26,227 nucleotides of DNA from JBHENN01 sp046262015 (GTDB taxonomy: Bacteria > Actinomycetota > CADDZG01 > WHSQ01), in contig JBHENN010000015.1 in assembly GCA_046262015.1 (NCBI GenBank), positions 1-26,227 of the forward strand. The letters are read 5' to 3'. The position numbers were made by a program, and so were the translations under genes. Every line of letters begins with the position of its first letter. Position 1 is the first letter of the stretch. Positions 5,878 through 12,439 of this stretch are shown in pieces. Below the pieces are notes generated by a model. That model had not been told where the DNA came from. It saw only the letters and a program-made list of their open reading frames with translations, and did no database searches.

Positions 5878-6615
5878 ATGAAGCTCGCCGTCGCCGGCAA
5901 GGGCGGCTCGGGCAAGACCACGATCTCGGGCACGCTGGCGCGCAGCCTCGCCCGCACGGGTCACACGGTCATCGCGCTGGACTGCGACACGAACCCCATG
6001 CTCGGCGTCTCGCTTGGGGTGGGACCGGAGGAGACCGACCGGCTCGTTACGGTGCGCCAAGGGCTCGACGACGGCGAGGTCGAGCACCAGCCGACGATCC
6101 AGGGGATGGTCGAGACGTTCGGCACCGACGCCCCCGACGGCGTGCGTCTGGTGGTGGTGTCGCGCATCGACAGCGCGGACCCCGGCTGACCCTGATGCGG
6201 CGTTTCGCCCGAGCAGTTGCTCGGTGAGCTAGAAGGCGATCGGCGGGTGGTCATCTGCGACCTGGAGGCGGGGGTAGGGACGCTCCTGCGTATGGGTGAG
6301 GGACAGGTGGACGTCACCCTGGTGATCGCGGAGACGAGCGCCAAGTCGATCGAAGCCGCCCGGCGCGCCGCGGAGATCGCGTCCGGGCGGAGCCGCGTCA
6401 TCGTGATCGCCAACCGGGTGCGCGACGACTCCGACATCGAGGCGGTAAGCGCGGTGCTCGGTGCGCACGAGATCGTTGCGGTCCCCGAGGACCCGGCGAT
6501 CGCTCGGGCCGACAAGGACGGCGTCGCTCCGATCGACGCGAGCCCCGACGCTCCCGGCGTCCGCGTCATAACCGACCTCGCAGCCAGGCTCACTCAGGAA
6601 CTGGTCGCGCCCTAG
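5878..6615 (+). CDS. CooC-like ATPase 2, candidate selenoprotein with U-P-U-C motif
   Basis: One frame of 246 codons from the ATG at 5878 to the TAG at 6613, interrupted only by two TGA codons at 6187-6189 and 6193-6195 (residues 104 and 106). Residues 7-15 are the Walker A (G-K-G-G-S-G-K-T-T) and I-A-L-D-C-D-T-N-P follows. After the TGAs come C-G-V-S-P-E-Q-L-L-G, switch II (V-I-C-D-L-E-A-G), then V-A-N-R-V and V-P-E-D-P. CooC-family ATPases, which help insert nickel into CO dehydrogenase, carry a conserved Cys-X-Cys near residues 112-114 that binds metal at the dimer interface. Here the two TGAs fall at that position and spacing, giving D-P-G-U-P-U-C-G. If TGA is read as selenocysteine, the gene is intact at 245 aa, the usual family length. 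If not, it is broken. A TTG at 6217 could restart the second half but would yield no ATP-binding site. The nearest paralogue, ATPase 1, lies just upstream. Confidence 0.6.
6209..6224 (+). promoter_or_regulatory. Candidate bacterial SECIS hairpin
   Basis: CCGAGC, loop AGTT, GCTCGG form a perfect 6-bp stem. The apical loop starts 19 nt after the second TGA and 25 nt after the first. Bacterial SECIS elements, as I recall the published consensus, need a stem-loop with the loop about 16-37 nt after UGA and a G among the first two loop bases. The loop A-G-U-U meets this and contains the G-U contacted by SelB in Escherichia coli. The stem also encodes family-conserved residues, so coincidence remains possible. 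Confidence 0.45.
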
Positions 6616-6619
6616 AGAC

Positions 6620-6967
6620 GTGCCGGGCAACCCGGGCATCCACCGTCTGCTCACCGCCGTCGCGGTGGCGTTGACGGTCGTGACGGGCATCGTGGCGGTG
6701 GTCTGGATCGTCACCCAGGCGATCGGGTCGACGGTGAACGCGGTGCTTGCGGTCGTCCTCGGCGCGGTGGCCGCGTTGATCGTCGGATCCGCGGCGGTGC
6801 TTGCCTCCGCGCGCAAGCATCTACGCGCTGCACGCGGGGCCCCCCGGTCCATGCCCGGCACCATCGGACGGCTGTTCGTGGGCTGGACGGGTGTGGGCCT
6901 GGCGCTCCTGGTCCTCTACGTATTGATCCTTCTCGTCGGCGAGCTCGACCAGCTGCTCGAGCGATAG
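6620..6967 (+). CDS. Small three-helix membrane protein
   Basis: 115 aa from a GTG at 6620, 4 bp after the stop of ATPase 2, so it is probably co-transcribed with it. Three hydrophobic segments are evident: about residues 9-32 (A-V-A-V-A-L-T-V-V-T-G-I-V), 34-63 (a Val/Ala-rich stretch ending S-A-A-V-L-A-S-A) and 88-107 (G-V-G-L-A-L-L-V-L-Y-V-L-I-L-L-V). A basic loop with A-R-K-H-L-R-A-A-R-G separates the second and third. It has no recognisable catalytic motif. The context suggests a membrane partner of the ATPases, but this is inference. Confidence 0.65.
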   Translation: MPGNPGIHRLLTAVAVALTVVTGIVAVVWIVTQAIGSTVNAVLAVVLGAVAALIVGSAAVLASARKHLRAARGAPRSMPGTIGRLFVGWTGVGLALLVLYVLILLVGELDQLLER

Positions 6968-7064
6968 GACCATCCGGCCTGCCCTCGAGCCCCACCGCTG
7001 CCGGACGAGCGATTGGACAGGCGCGTATCCTTCCCGAAACGTCCTGGATCGGGGGAGGTAAGTG

Positions 7065-7490
7065 ATGGGGAAGAGCTTCGCTCACACGTTCGCTTTCTTG
7101 GGCGGCGTCGTCTACCTGATCGCCGGCGTCGCGGGGTTCGTGGTCACCGGGTTCGGCGCCTTCGTCGGCGACTCGCCCGACGCGCTGTTCACGCTCGACC
7201 TCAATCCTTTCCACAACGTCGTGCACCTGGGGATCGGAGCGATGCTGCTCGCCGCGGCGCGCATCGACGAGCCCGGCGTGACCCAGGGCATCCTGACCGG
7301 CGGGGGCCTCGTGCTGGTCCTCGCGGCGATCTTGGGGTTCCTGGGGTCCCTCGATCAGCTGCTGTCGGTCGACGGGACCATGGCGTCGGACAACTTCCTG
7401 CACGCGATCACGGGCGTCGGCGCGATCGTTGCAGGCTCGACGTCCGCAGAGCCCATGTCCGGTCGCTCCGCCCAACCCACCGGCGGCTAG
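7065..7490 (+). CDS. DUF4383-type membrane protein
   Basis: 141 aa from the ATG at 7065, with GGGGGAGGT (7051-7059) five bases upstream; a GTG at 7062 directly before it adds one residue. Four hydrophobic helices are visible, at about residues 5-30, 48-64, 74-97 and 108-126. The central motif (N-P-F-H-N-V-V-H-L-G-I-G-A) is the signature I associate with DUF4383, a family of four-helix membrane proteins common in actinobacteria. No biochemical role is known to me. A 94-bp gap separates it from the upstream gene, and it converges on the RuBisCO operon with only 22 bp between stops and no clear terminator hairpin. Confidence 0.75.
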   Translation: MGKSFAHTFAFLGGVVYLIAGVAGFVVTGFGAFVGDSPDALFTLDLNPFHNVVHLGIGAMLLAAARIDEPGVTQGILTGGGLVLVLAAILGFLGSLDQLLSVDGTMASDNFLHAITGVGAIVAGSTSAEPMSGRSAQPTGG

Positions 7491-7512
7491 CGGATCCCGC
7501 GGGGAAGACCCG

Positions 7513-7722
7513 TCAGTCGGAGTCCTCGAGAAAGCCGTCCACCTCGTGCGCGAGGTTGTGTCGCAGGTGCTCGAGGTTGTAGGTCACCAATTCGTCGCCT
7601 TCCCACTCCGCCCCGAGCGCGACCGCGTGGTCGATCTCGAAGAGGCCGTCGGGCTCGGCGCCGGTCCACTGGAAGCCGACCATCGTCGTGTCGTCCTTGC
7701 GAGCAAGCACCACCCTGCTCAT
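7513..7722 (-). CDS. Small acidic protein coupled to cbbX, function unknown
   Basis: 69 aa. Its ATG (7722-7720) overlaps the cbbX stop as ATGA, so it is translationally coupled and is the last gene of the cbbL-cbbS-cbbX operon. The protein has no membrane segment or signal. It is strongly acidic, with many Asp/Glu and an E-V-D-G-F-L-E-D-S-D tail. Visible features are V-V-L-A-R-K-D-D-T-T near the start, a tryptophan-containing F-Q-W-T-G, then L-F-E-I-D-H-A-V-A-L-G-A-E-W and L-E-H-L-R-H-N-L-A-H-E-V. I recognise no family. Position suggests a RuBisCO accessory role such as assembly or activase modulation, but nothing in the sequence proves it. Confidence 0.65.
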   Translation of the reverse strand: MSRVVLARKDDTTMVGFQWTGAEPDGLFEIDHAVALGAEWEGDELVTYNLEHLRHNLAHEVDGFLEDSD

Positions 7723-8786
7723 GTCCCGGCTGCGGCACTCTGGGCGCGCTCTTCGCTGTCCTTTAGGCCGTCGGCCTCGTAGAAGCCGCCCTCGAACACC
7801 CTGCTCTTCTGGATGTCGTCGGCTTCGATCGTGATGAGGTCCTTCTTGGTGAGCGAACGGCCTCCGGCGGCCTCGTAGAGACGGATCGCCTGGCGCATAC
7901 GCGCCCGGTCCAGCGCATTGCGCACGCTGCGACCGTTGGCGAATCGCGGCTGCTCCATGCGCAGCGACAGATACTCCTCGAACGCCTTCTCCGCATCCGG
8001 AGCCAGCCGGTAGCGCTGTTGTTCGGTCATCAAGCGGCCGATCGCCATCAGCTCGTCGACCTCGTAGTCGGGAAAGTCGATGTGGTGGGCGATGCGGGAG
8101 CTGAGACCCGGCACGTCCGAGAAGAAGCGGTCCATCTGCTTCTTGTATCCCGCCATGATCACGACCAGGTCCTCGCGGTCGTTCTCCATCACCTGGAGCA
8201 ACAGCTCCACGGTCTCCTGACCGTAGTCGCGCTCGTTGTCGACGCGGTAGATGTGATACGCCTCGTCGATGAACAGCACGCCGCCCATGGCACGCTTGAG
8301 CACCTCACGCGTCTTCGGAGCGGTATGCCCGACGTACTGACCGACCAGGTCGTCGCGGGTGACGCTGACGAGGTGGCCCTTGCGGACGTAACCGAGCTTG
8401 TACAGGATCTTGCCCATCTTCATGGCCACCGTCGTCTTTCCCGTCCCGGGATTGCCGGTGAAGGACATGTGAAGGGTCGGAGCGTCGGCCTCGAGCGCGA
8501 TCGACCGACGCAACCGGTCGATCAGCAGGAGCGAGGCGATCTCGCGGATACGGGCCTTCACCTCGCGGAGGCCGACCAGCTCGCGGTCGAGAGCGTCCAG
8601 CACCTCTTCGATGCGAGAGTCCTTCATCAGACCCTCGGCATCGACCTCCGTATCGTCGGGTACCTCGTTGAGCGGGTCCTCGACATCGGCGAAACGCTGG
8701 TCGACCGACGGCCGGCCGAACGGCTCGGCGCCGTCCCTCTCCGGCGCGCCGGGTCCCAACGGCGGGACCTTTGCCTCCTCGGCCAT
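7719..8786 (-). CDS. cbbX: CbbX, red-type RuBisCO activase (AAA+)
   Basis: 355 aa. CbbX is the AAA+ remodeller that pulls on the RbcL C-terminal tail to release inhibitory sugar phosphates from red-type RuBisCO, using ATP and stimulated by RuBP. Walker A is at residues 111-119 (G-N-P-G-T-G-K-T-T) and the pore loop Y-V-G at 151-153. Walker B is at about 170-177 (V-L-F-I-D-E-A-Y), and S-S-R-I-A-H-H-I-D-F-P follows as the sensor region. The first 45 residues are an acidic, Pro-rich extension (E-D-P-L-N-E-V-P-D-D-T-E). The C-terminus also runs on past the small AAA domain, so the protein is somewhat longer than the roughly 310 aa I recall for CbbX. The ATG at 8786 has GGGAGG upstream. It lies 20 bp after cbbS and overlaps the 69-aa gene by 4 bp. 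Confidence 0.95.
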   Translation of the reverse strand: MAEEAKVPPLGPGAPERDGAEPFGRPSVDQRFADVEDPLNEVPDDTEVDAEGLMKDSRIEEVLDALDRELVGLREVKARIREIASLLLIDRLRRSIALEADAPTLHMSFTGNPGTGKTTVAMKMGKILYKLGYVRKGHLVSVTRDDLVGQYVGHTAPKTREVLKRAMGGVLFIDEAYHIYRVDNERDYGQETVELLLQVMENDREDLVVIMAGYKKQMDRFFSDVPGLSSRIAHHIDFPDYEVDELMAIGRLMTEQQRYRLAPDAEKAFEEYLSLRMEQPRFANGRSVRNALDRARMRQAIRLYEAAGGRSLTKKDLITIEADDIQKSRVFEGGFYEADGLKDSEERAQSAAAGT

Positions 8787-8806
8787 GAGCTAGCTGCCTC
8801 CCGTGC

Positions 8807-9247
8807 CTACTCGGAAGGGCGGTAACGGTCGCCGTGAGGCTGGTCCGCGGCGTACGGCTCCATCGTGTAGCGGACCACGCGGTCGTGCGATTCCTGCCGG
8901 TGCAGGCGGTAGCCGGGTTCGTGCGCGGGACGGTTGACGATGAATTGCAACGCCGTCGTCTGTTTCGTGAGCGTCGGGTTGTACAGGCTGACCCGGATGT
9001 ACTGGTTCGGGAAAGCCTCCCGGCAGCGGGCGACCTCGTGGAACCCGCCGGCGGCGTCCTCGATATCGAACATCGGCATCCCCCACATGTCCCAGTAGAC
9101 GTTGCGGGGGTGCGGATCGTCGGTGAACTCGATCGCGACCGCCCATCCGTTGTCGATGCCGTACTGGATCTGCGCCTTGATCTCGTCGTCGCTCAGCTCG
9201 GGTAGGTACGAGAAGGTGCCCTGCGTGATGTGAAGTCCTGTCGTCAT
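8807..9247 (-). CDS. cbbS: RuBisCO small subunit, red-type form I
   Basis: 146 aa from an ATG at 9247, with GAGGAGA six bases upstream. The small subunit caps the L8 core of form I RuBisCO. Family landmarks are T-Q-G-T-F-S-Y-L-P-E-L near the N-terminus, Y-W-D-M-W-G-M-P-M-F (about residues 51-60), and E-V-A-R-C-R-E-A-F-P-N-Q-Y-I-R-V. The C-terminal segment of about 40 residues after the core (R-P-A-H-E-P-G-Y-R-L through Y-R-P-S-E) is the extension that forms the central beta-barrel in red-type enzymes and replaces the loop of green-type small subunits. It starts 10 bp after the cbbL stop, so the two subunits are made from one message. It is absent in form II and III enzymes, which fixes the type. 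Confidence 0.95.
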   Translation of the reverse strand: MTTGLHITQGTFSYLPELSDDEIKAQIQYGIDNGWAVAIEFTDDPHPRNVYWDMWGMPMFDIEDAAGGFHEVARCREAFPNQYIRVSLYNPTLTKQTTALQFIVNRPAHEPGYRLHRQESHDRVVRYTMEPYAADQPHGDRYRPSE

Positions 9248-9257
9248 CGTCTTCTCC

Positions 9258-10724
9258 TCAGCTCACCGGAGTGGGGGTCTCGACGACGTCGGGGACGTCG
9301 GTCGACTCGAACTCGAAGGTGATATCGCCCCACACGTCCAGGGCCGACTGCAGCTCCGGGCACCGCTTGGCGGCTGCCTTGAGGATGTCCGGCCCTTCTT
9401 TGAAGTAGTCGCGTCCTTCGTTGCGCGCCTGGATCATGCATTCCACCGCGACGCGGTTGGCGGTGGCACCGGCCGAGATCCCCATCGGGTGCCCGATCGT
9501 CCCTCCGCCGAACTGCAGGACCACGTCCTCGCCGAGGTAGTGGAGCAGCTGGTGCATCTGGCCGGCGTGGATCCCGCCGGAGGCAACCGGCATGACGCCC
9601 GGTATGTGAGCCCAGTCCTGGTCGAAGTAGATGCCGGTCGCGGGGTCCTTCTTGACGAAGTCCTCGCGCAGGGTGTCGTAATAGCCCTTGATCGCGGCCG
9701 GATCGCCTTCGAGCTTGCCCACTACGGTACCGGCGTGGATGTGGTCGACGCCGAGCATCCGGCACCACTTCGAGAGCACGCGGAAGTTGACCCCGTGTGT
9801 CTTCTGCCGGGTGTAGGTCGCGTGGCCGGCGCGATGGAGGTGCAGTATCACGCCGTTGTCGCGCGCCCAGTTGGACATCGAGGTCATCGCAGTGAACCCG
9901 ATCGTCAGGTCGATCATGATGATGACGCTTCCGAGCTCCTTCGCGAACTCGGCGCGCTCGTACATGTCCTCCATCGTCGCCGCGGTGACGTTCAGGTAGT
10001 GACCCTTCACCTCACCGGTCGTCTCCTCCGCGCGGTGGACCGCCTCGATGCAGTACAGATAGCGGTCGCGCCACCGGTTGAAGGTCTGCGAGTTGATGTT
10101 CTCGTCGTCCTTGACGAAGTCGAGCCCGCCCCTCAGCGCCTCGTACACCACGCGTCCGTAGTTGCGGGGCGACAGACCGAGCTTCGGCTTCGTGGTGGCA
10201 CCGAGCAAGGGACGGCCGTACTTGTTGATGATCTCGCGCTCCATGATGATGCCGTGGGGCGGCCCGCGGAAGGTCTGCAGGTAGTCACGCGGGATACGCA
10301 TGTCCTCGAGCCGCAGCGCGCGGAGCGCTTTGAACCCGAAGACGTTGCCGATGATCGAGGAGGTGAGGTTGGGGATCGAGCCTTCCTCGAACAGATCCAG
10401 CGAGTACGCGATGTAGGCGATGTACTGCGGCGGGTCCGTGTTGGGGACGGGCACGACCTCGTAAGCCTTGGCCTGGTAGTTGTCGTACGCGGTCAGCCGG
10501 TCGGTCCAGACGACCGTCCAGGTGGCGGTCGAGGACTCGCCCGCTACCGCAGCGGCTGCCTCTTCAGGGTCGACCCCGTCCTGGGGGGTGATGCGGAAAG
10601 CCGCCAGCACGTCGGAGTCCTTCGGCGTGTAGTCGGGCTTCCAGTAGCCCATCTTCTTGTAGGGGATGACCCCGGCCAGCCATCGTGGCCGTTCCTTCTC
10701 TTCGGACTTCCCGTTGTCGCCCAT
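9258..10724 (-). CDS. cbbL: RuBisCO large subunit, red-type form I
   Basis: 488 aa; carboxylates ribulose 1,5-bisphosphate to two 3-phosphoglycerates. Active-site residues are all present. K179 lies in G-A-T-T-K-P-K-L-G, and K205, D207 and E208 lie in D-F-V-K-D-D-E (K205 is the carbamylated lysine). H297 and H301 lie in L-H-L-H-R-A-G-H, and loop-6 K337 in V-V-G-K-L-E-G-D. The N-terminal pattern (Y-W-K-P-D-Y-T-P-K-D-S-D-V-L), the linked CbbX and the long small subunit place it in the red lineage (form IC/ID, or the actinobacterial form usually called IE). The ATG at 10724 has GGGAGG seven bases upstream. The protein ends in a polar tail (D-V-V-E-T-P-T-P-V-S) suited for threading by CbbX. First gene of the cbbL-cbbS-cbbX operon, divergent from cbbR. 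Confidence 0.97.
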   Translation of the reverse strand: MGDNGKSEEKERPRWLAGVIPYKKMGYWKPDYTPKDSDVLAAFRITPQDGVDPEEAAAAVAGESSTATWTVVWTDRLTAYDNYQAKAYEVVPVPNTDPPQYIAYIAYSLDLFEEGSIPNLTSSIIGNVFGFKALRALRLEDMRIPRDYLQTFRGPPHGIIMEREIINKYGRPLLGATTKPKLGLSPRNYGRVVYEALRGGLDFVKDDENINSQTFNRWRDRYLYCIEAVHRAEETTGEVKGHYLNVTAATMEDMYERAEFAKELGSVIIMIDLTIGFTAMTSMSNWARDNGVILHLHRAGHATYTRQKTHGVNFRVLSKWCRMLGVDHIHAGTVVGKLEGDPAAIKGYYDTLREDFVKKDPATGIYFDQDWAHIPGVMPVASGGIHAGQMHQLLHYLGEDVVLQFGGGTIGHPMGISAGATANRVAVECMIQARNEGRDYFKEGPDILKAAAKRCPELQSALDVWGDITFEFESTDVPDVVETPTPVS

Positions 10725-10759
10725 GGCGCGCCTCCCGTCGGTGGTCTGACCGTGACCTC

Positions 10760-10788
10760 ACCCTACCCGCTGCATGGTTAGAGCACAA
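10760..10788 (-). promoter_or_regulatory. Candidate cbbL promoter
   Basis: On the minus strand, TTGTGC (10788-10783) and TAGGGT (10765-10760) are 17 nt apart, fitting the sigma-70 pattern TTGnnn-N17-TAnnnT. This predicts a start near 10753 and a leader of about 28 nt before the cbbL ATG. The -35 hexamer lies within the first operator-like repeat, where a LysR-type activator would contact polymerase. Confidence 0.4.
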
Positions 10789-10829
10789 CTTAAACTATTT
10801 GTCTTTCTCTTAGAAGGATGCTTAACTAT
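10778..10829. promoter_or_regulatory. CbbR operator candidate: two direct repeats TTAGA-N6-CTTAA-CTAT
   Basis: Copy 1 (10778-10798) reads TTAGA, six bases, CTTAA, A, CTAT. Copy 2 (10810-10829) reads TTAGA, six bases, CTTAA, CTAT. Copies are offset by 32 bp, about three helical turns, in an AT-rich patch that stands out from the surrounding GC-rich DNA. It lies between the divergent cbbL and cbbR genes, where LysR-type regulators bind. Copy 2 overlaps the ATG proposed for cbbR at 10818. Confidence 0.55.
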
Positions 10830-11750
10830 CTCCCCGTGACCCTGGGACAGCTACGGACCTTCCTCAAGGTGGCCGAGACGGGCTCGATCGCTGGCGCTGC
10901 AGCCGCCCTCGTGGTGACCGAACCATCGGTGTCGGCCGCGGTGGCCGCGCTGCGACGGGAGCTGGGGGCCGACCTGATCGAGCGCGCCGGGCGCGGGATA
11001 CGACTCACCGAAGCGGGCCACGAGCTCGCCCTCCACGCCACCGACATCCTCGGCCTGGTGCAGAGCGCCCGGCGGTCGGTCGCCGAGGCGGCGGGGGGTC
11101 CCCGCCACGTGCGGCTCGTGGCCGTGACCACTGCAGGCGAGTACGTGCTCCCGCCGATCCTGGGAGCCTTCTTCGACACCCACCCCGGCGTCCAGGTGTC
11201 CCTCGAGGTGGGCAACCGATCCGACGCGATCGCCCGCCTCGTCGCCCGGGATGCCGACATCGCCGTGGGAGGCCGGCCTCCGGCCGAGAGCGGCATCGCC
11301 GGCGAGGCCTTCCTCGAGAACCACCTCGTCGTGGTCGGGCGATCCGACCATCCCCTGCGCGACCGGCGCGCCCTGCAACCGCGCGTGCTGGCGCGCGAGA
11401 CCTGGCTGCTGCGGGAGCCGGGGTCGGGCACGCGGGCGACCACCGAGGAGTTCTTCGCGTCGAACGACATACAGCCCGCCGCGGTGATGACGATCGGGAG
11501 CAACGGGGCGGTCAAGGAAGCTGCCGTAGTGGGCCTCGGGGTGACCCTCATCTCGTCGCACGCGGTGGCGCGCGAGCTCGCCGACGGACGGCTCGCTCGC
11601 CTGGACGTGCGAGGGACGCCGTTGCGCCGGGCGTGGTACGCGCTCTACCGCGACGGGAGCCGGTTGTCGAAGTCCACCGCGTTGTTCCTGAACTACCTCA
11701 TGACCGAGGACCACCCCCACCCGACAGATGCCGGCCCTGCCCGGCCTTAG
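10818..11750 (+). CDS. cbbR: LysR-type regulator of the cbb operon (CbbR-like)
   Basis: 310 aa from the ATG at 10818. A GTG at 10836 gives the more usual LysR N-terminus (V-T-L-G-Q-L-R-T-F-L) and would leave the second operator repeat outside the coding region. AGAAGG abuts the ATG and is about 18 nt from the GTG, so neither start has ideal spacing. Residues about 8-65 form the winged helix-turn-helix (V-A-E-T-G-S-I-A-G-A-A-A-A-L then T-E-P-S-V-S-A-A-V-A-A-L). The rest is the two-lobed periplasmic-binding-like effector domain. CbbR proteins control cbb operons in response to metabolites such as RuBP or NADPH. Assignment to CbbR rests on the divergent placement 93 bp from cbbL. The C-terminus, after R-A-W-Y-A-L-Y-R-D-G-S, is short and Pro-rich. 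Confidence 0.85.
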   Translation: MLNYLPVTLGQLRTFLKVAETGSIAGAAAALVVTEPSVSAAVAALRRELGADLIERAGRGIRLTEAGHELALHATDILGLVQSARRSVAEAAGGPRHVRLVAVTTAGEYVLPPILGAFFDTHPGVQVSLEVGNRSDAIARLVARDADIAVGGRPPAESGIAGEAFLENHLVVVGRSDHPLRDRRALQPRVLARETWLLREPGSGTRATTEEFFASNDIQPAAVMTIGSNGAVKEAAVVGLGVTLISSHAVARELADGRLARLDVRGTPLRRAWYALYRDGSRLSKSTALFLNYLMTEDHPHPTDAGPARP

Positions 11751-11782
11751 TGACCCGCCGGCCGGGGAACGTTCGCGAGCCT

Positions 11783-12439
11783 CTACTTGAAGATGCCCTC
11801 GCGCAGGGCGACGGAGACCGCGTTCGCTCGGTCCTTGACGCCGAGCTTCCGGTAGATCGCACTCACGTGCGTCTTGACCGTGTCTTCGGAGATCACGAGC
11901 TGCTCAGCGATCGCCCGATTGTTCAGGCCGTCGACCATGGCGCGCAGCACCTCGCTCTCCCTCTGAGTGATGCCCCACTCCGCCCCGGGCCAGATCTGCC
12001 CCGGTCGCACGTTCGATGCGGCGCGGGCGATCTTGCCCGTCAGCGCCGGATCGATGATCGTCTCGCCCGACCTCACCTGCTCGAGCACCTGCACGATGTC
12101 CTCCGCGCTCGCTCGCTTCAGCATGTAGCCCTTGGCGCCGGCGCGGAGGGCCTCGAAGACGTACTGCTCGTCCTCGTACACCGTGAGGAAAACCACCGCC
12201 AGATGCGGGAAGCGTTCGATGATCGTCCGGCACGCGTCGAGGCCGGACTGGCCCTGAAGGCGTACGTCGAGAAGGACGGTCTCCGGCTCCTTCTCGGCTA
12301 TCTCGACCAGCGCCTCGTCCACGTTCGAGGCCTCGCCGACGACCTCTACCCGCGTATCCCGGAGCATCGCCTTGAGTCCCTCGCGGATCATCCGGTGGTC
12401 GTCGACGAGGAGGACCTTGATCGGACCGGCTTGGTCAAT
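11783..12439 (-). CDS. NarL/LuxR-family response regulator
   Basis: About 218 aa. The receiver domain must begin at K-V-L-L-V-D-D-H-R-M-I-R-E-G-L to keep the acidic pair, but the first ATG (12391) falls inside that motif. No ATG, GTG or TTG precedes it in frame. The best upstream codon is ATT at 12439-12437, which overlaps the kinase stop as ATTGA. The phosphoacceptor is the Asp in V-L-L-D-V-R-L (about residue 58 with this start). The switch Thr lies in V-F-L-T-V-Y-E, followed by the K of Y-M-L-K-R-A. A LuxR-type helix-turn-helix closes the protein (L-T-like I-T-Q-R-E-S-E-V-L, N-R-A-I-A-E-Q-L, E-D-T-V-K-T-H-V). It is the cognate partner of the kinase directly upstream and converges on cbbR with 32 bp between. 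Confidence 0.85.
   Translation of the reverse strand: MDQAGPIKVLLVDDHRMIREGLKAMLRDTRVEVVGEASNVDEALVEIAEKEPETVLLDVRLQGQSGLDACRTIIERFPHLAVVFLTVYEDEQYVFEALRAGAKGYMLKRASAEDIVQVLEQVRSGETIIDPALTGKIARAASNVRPGQIWPGAEWGITQRESEVLRAMVDGLNNRAIAEQLVISEDTVKTHVSAIYRKLGVKDRANAVSVALREGIFK

Noticed and set aside
6187..6195. Alternative genetic code with TGA as Trp or Gly
   Set aside because: TGA serves as the normal stop in many genes here, including cbbL, tkt, prk, the kinase and the small membrane proteins, several of them in stop-start overlaps.
6217..6615. Separate gene starting at the TTG at 6217
   Set aside because: It would be the C-terminal half of a MinD-type ATPase without its P-loop. Its frame is continuous with the upstream half, and the TTG lies inside the hairpin with no ribosome binding site.
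7491..7512. Terminator between the DUF4383 gene and the RuBisCO operon
   Set aside because: Only a short CCCGCGGG palindrome is present, too small to support a hairpin terminator.
9489..10781. Long plus-strand open frame antisense to cbbL
   Set aside because: It is the mirror of the RuBisCO large subunit gene in GC-rich codons. Its translation is low-complexity (Val/Arg/Asp-rich) with no domain.
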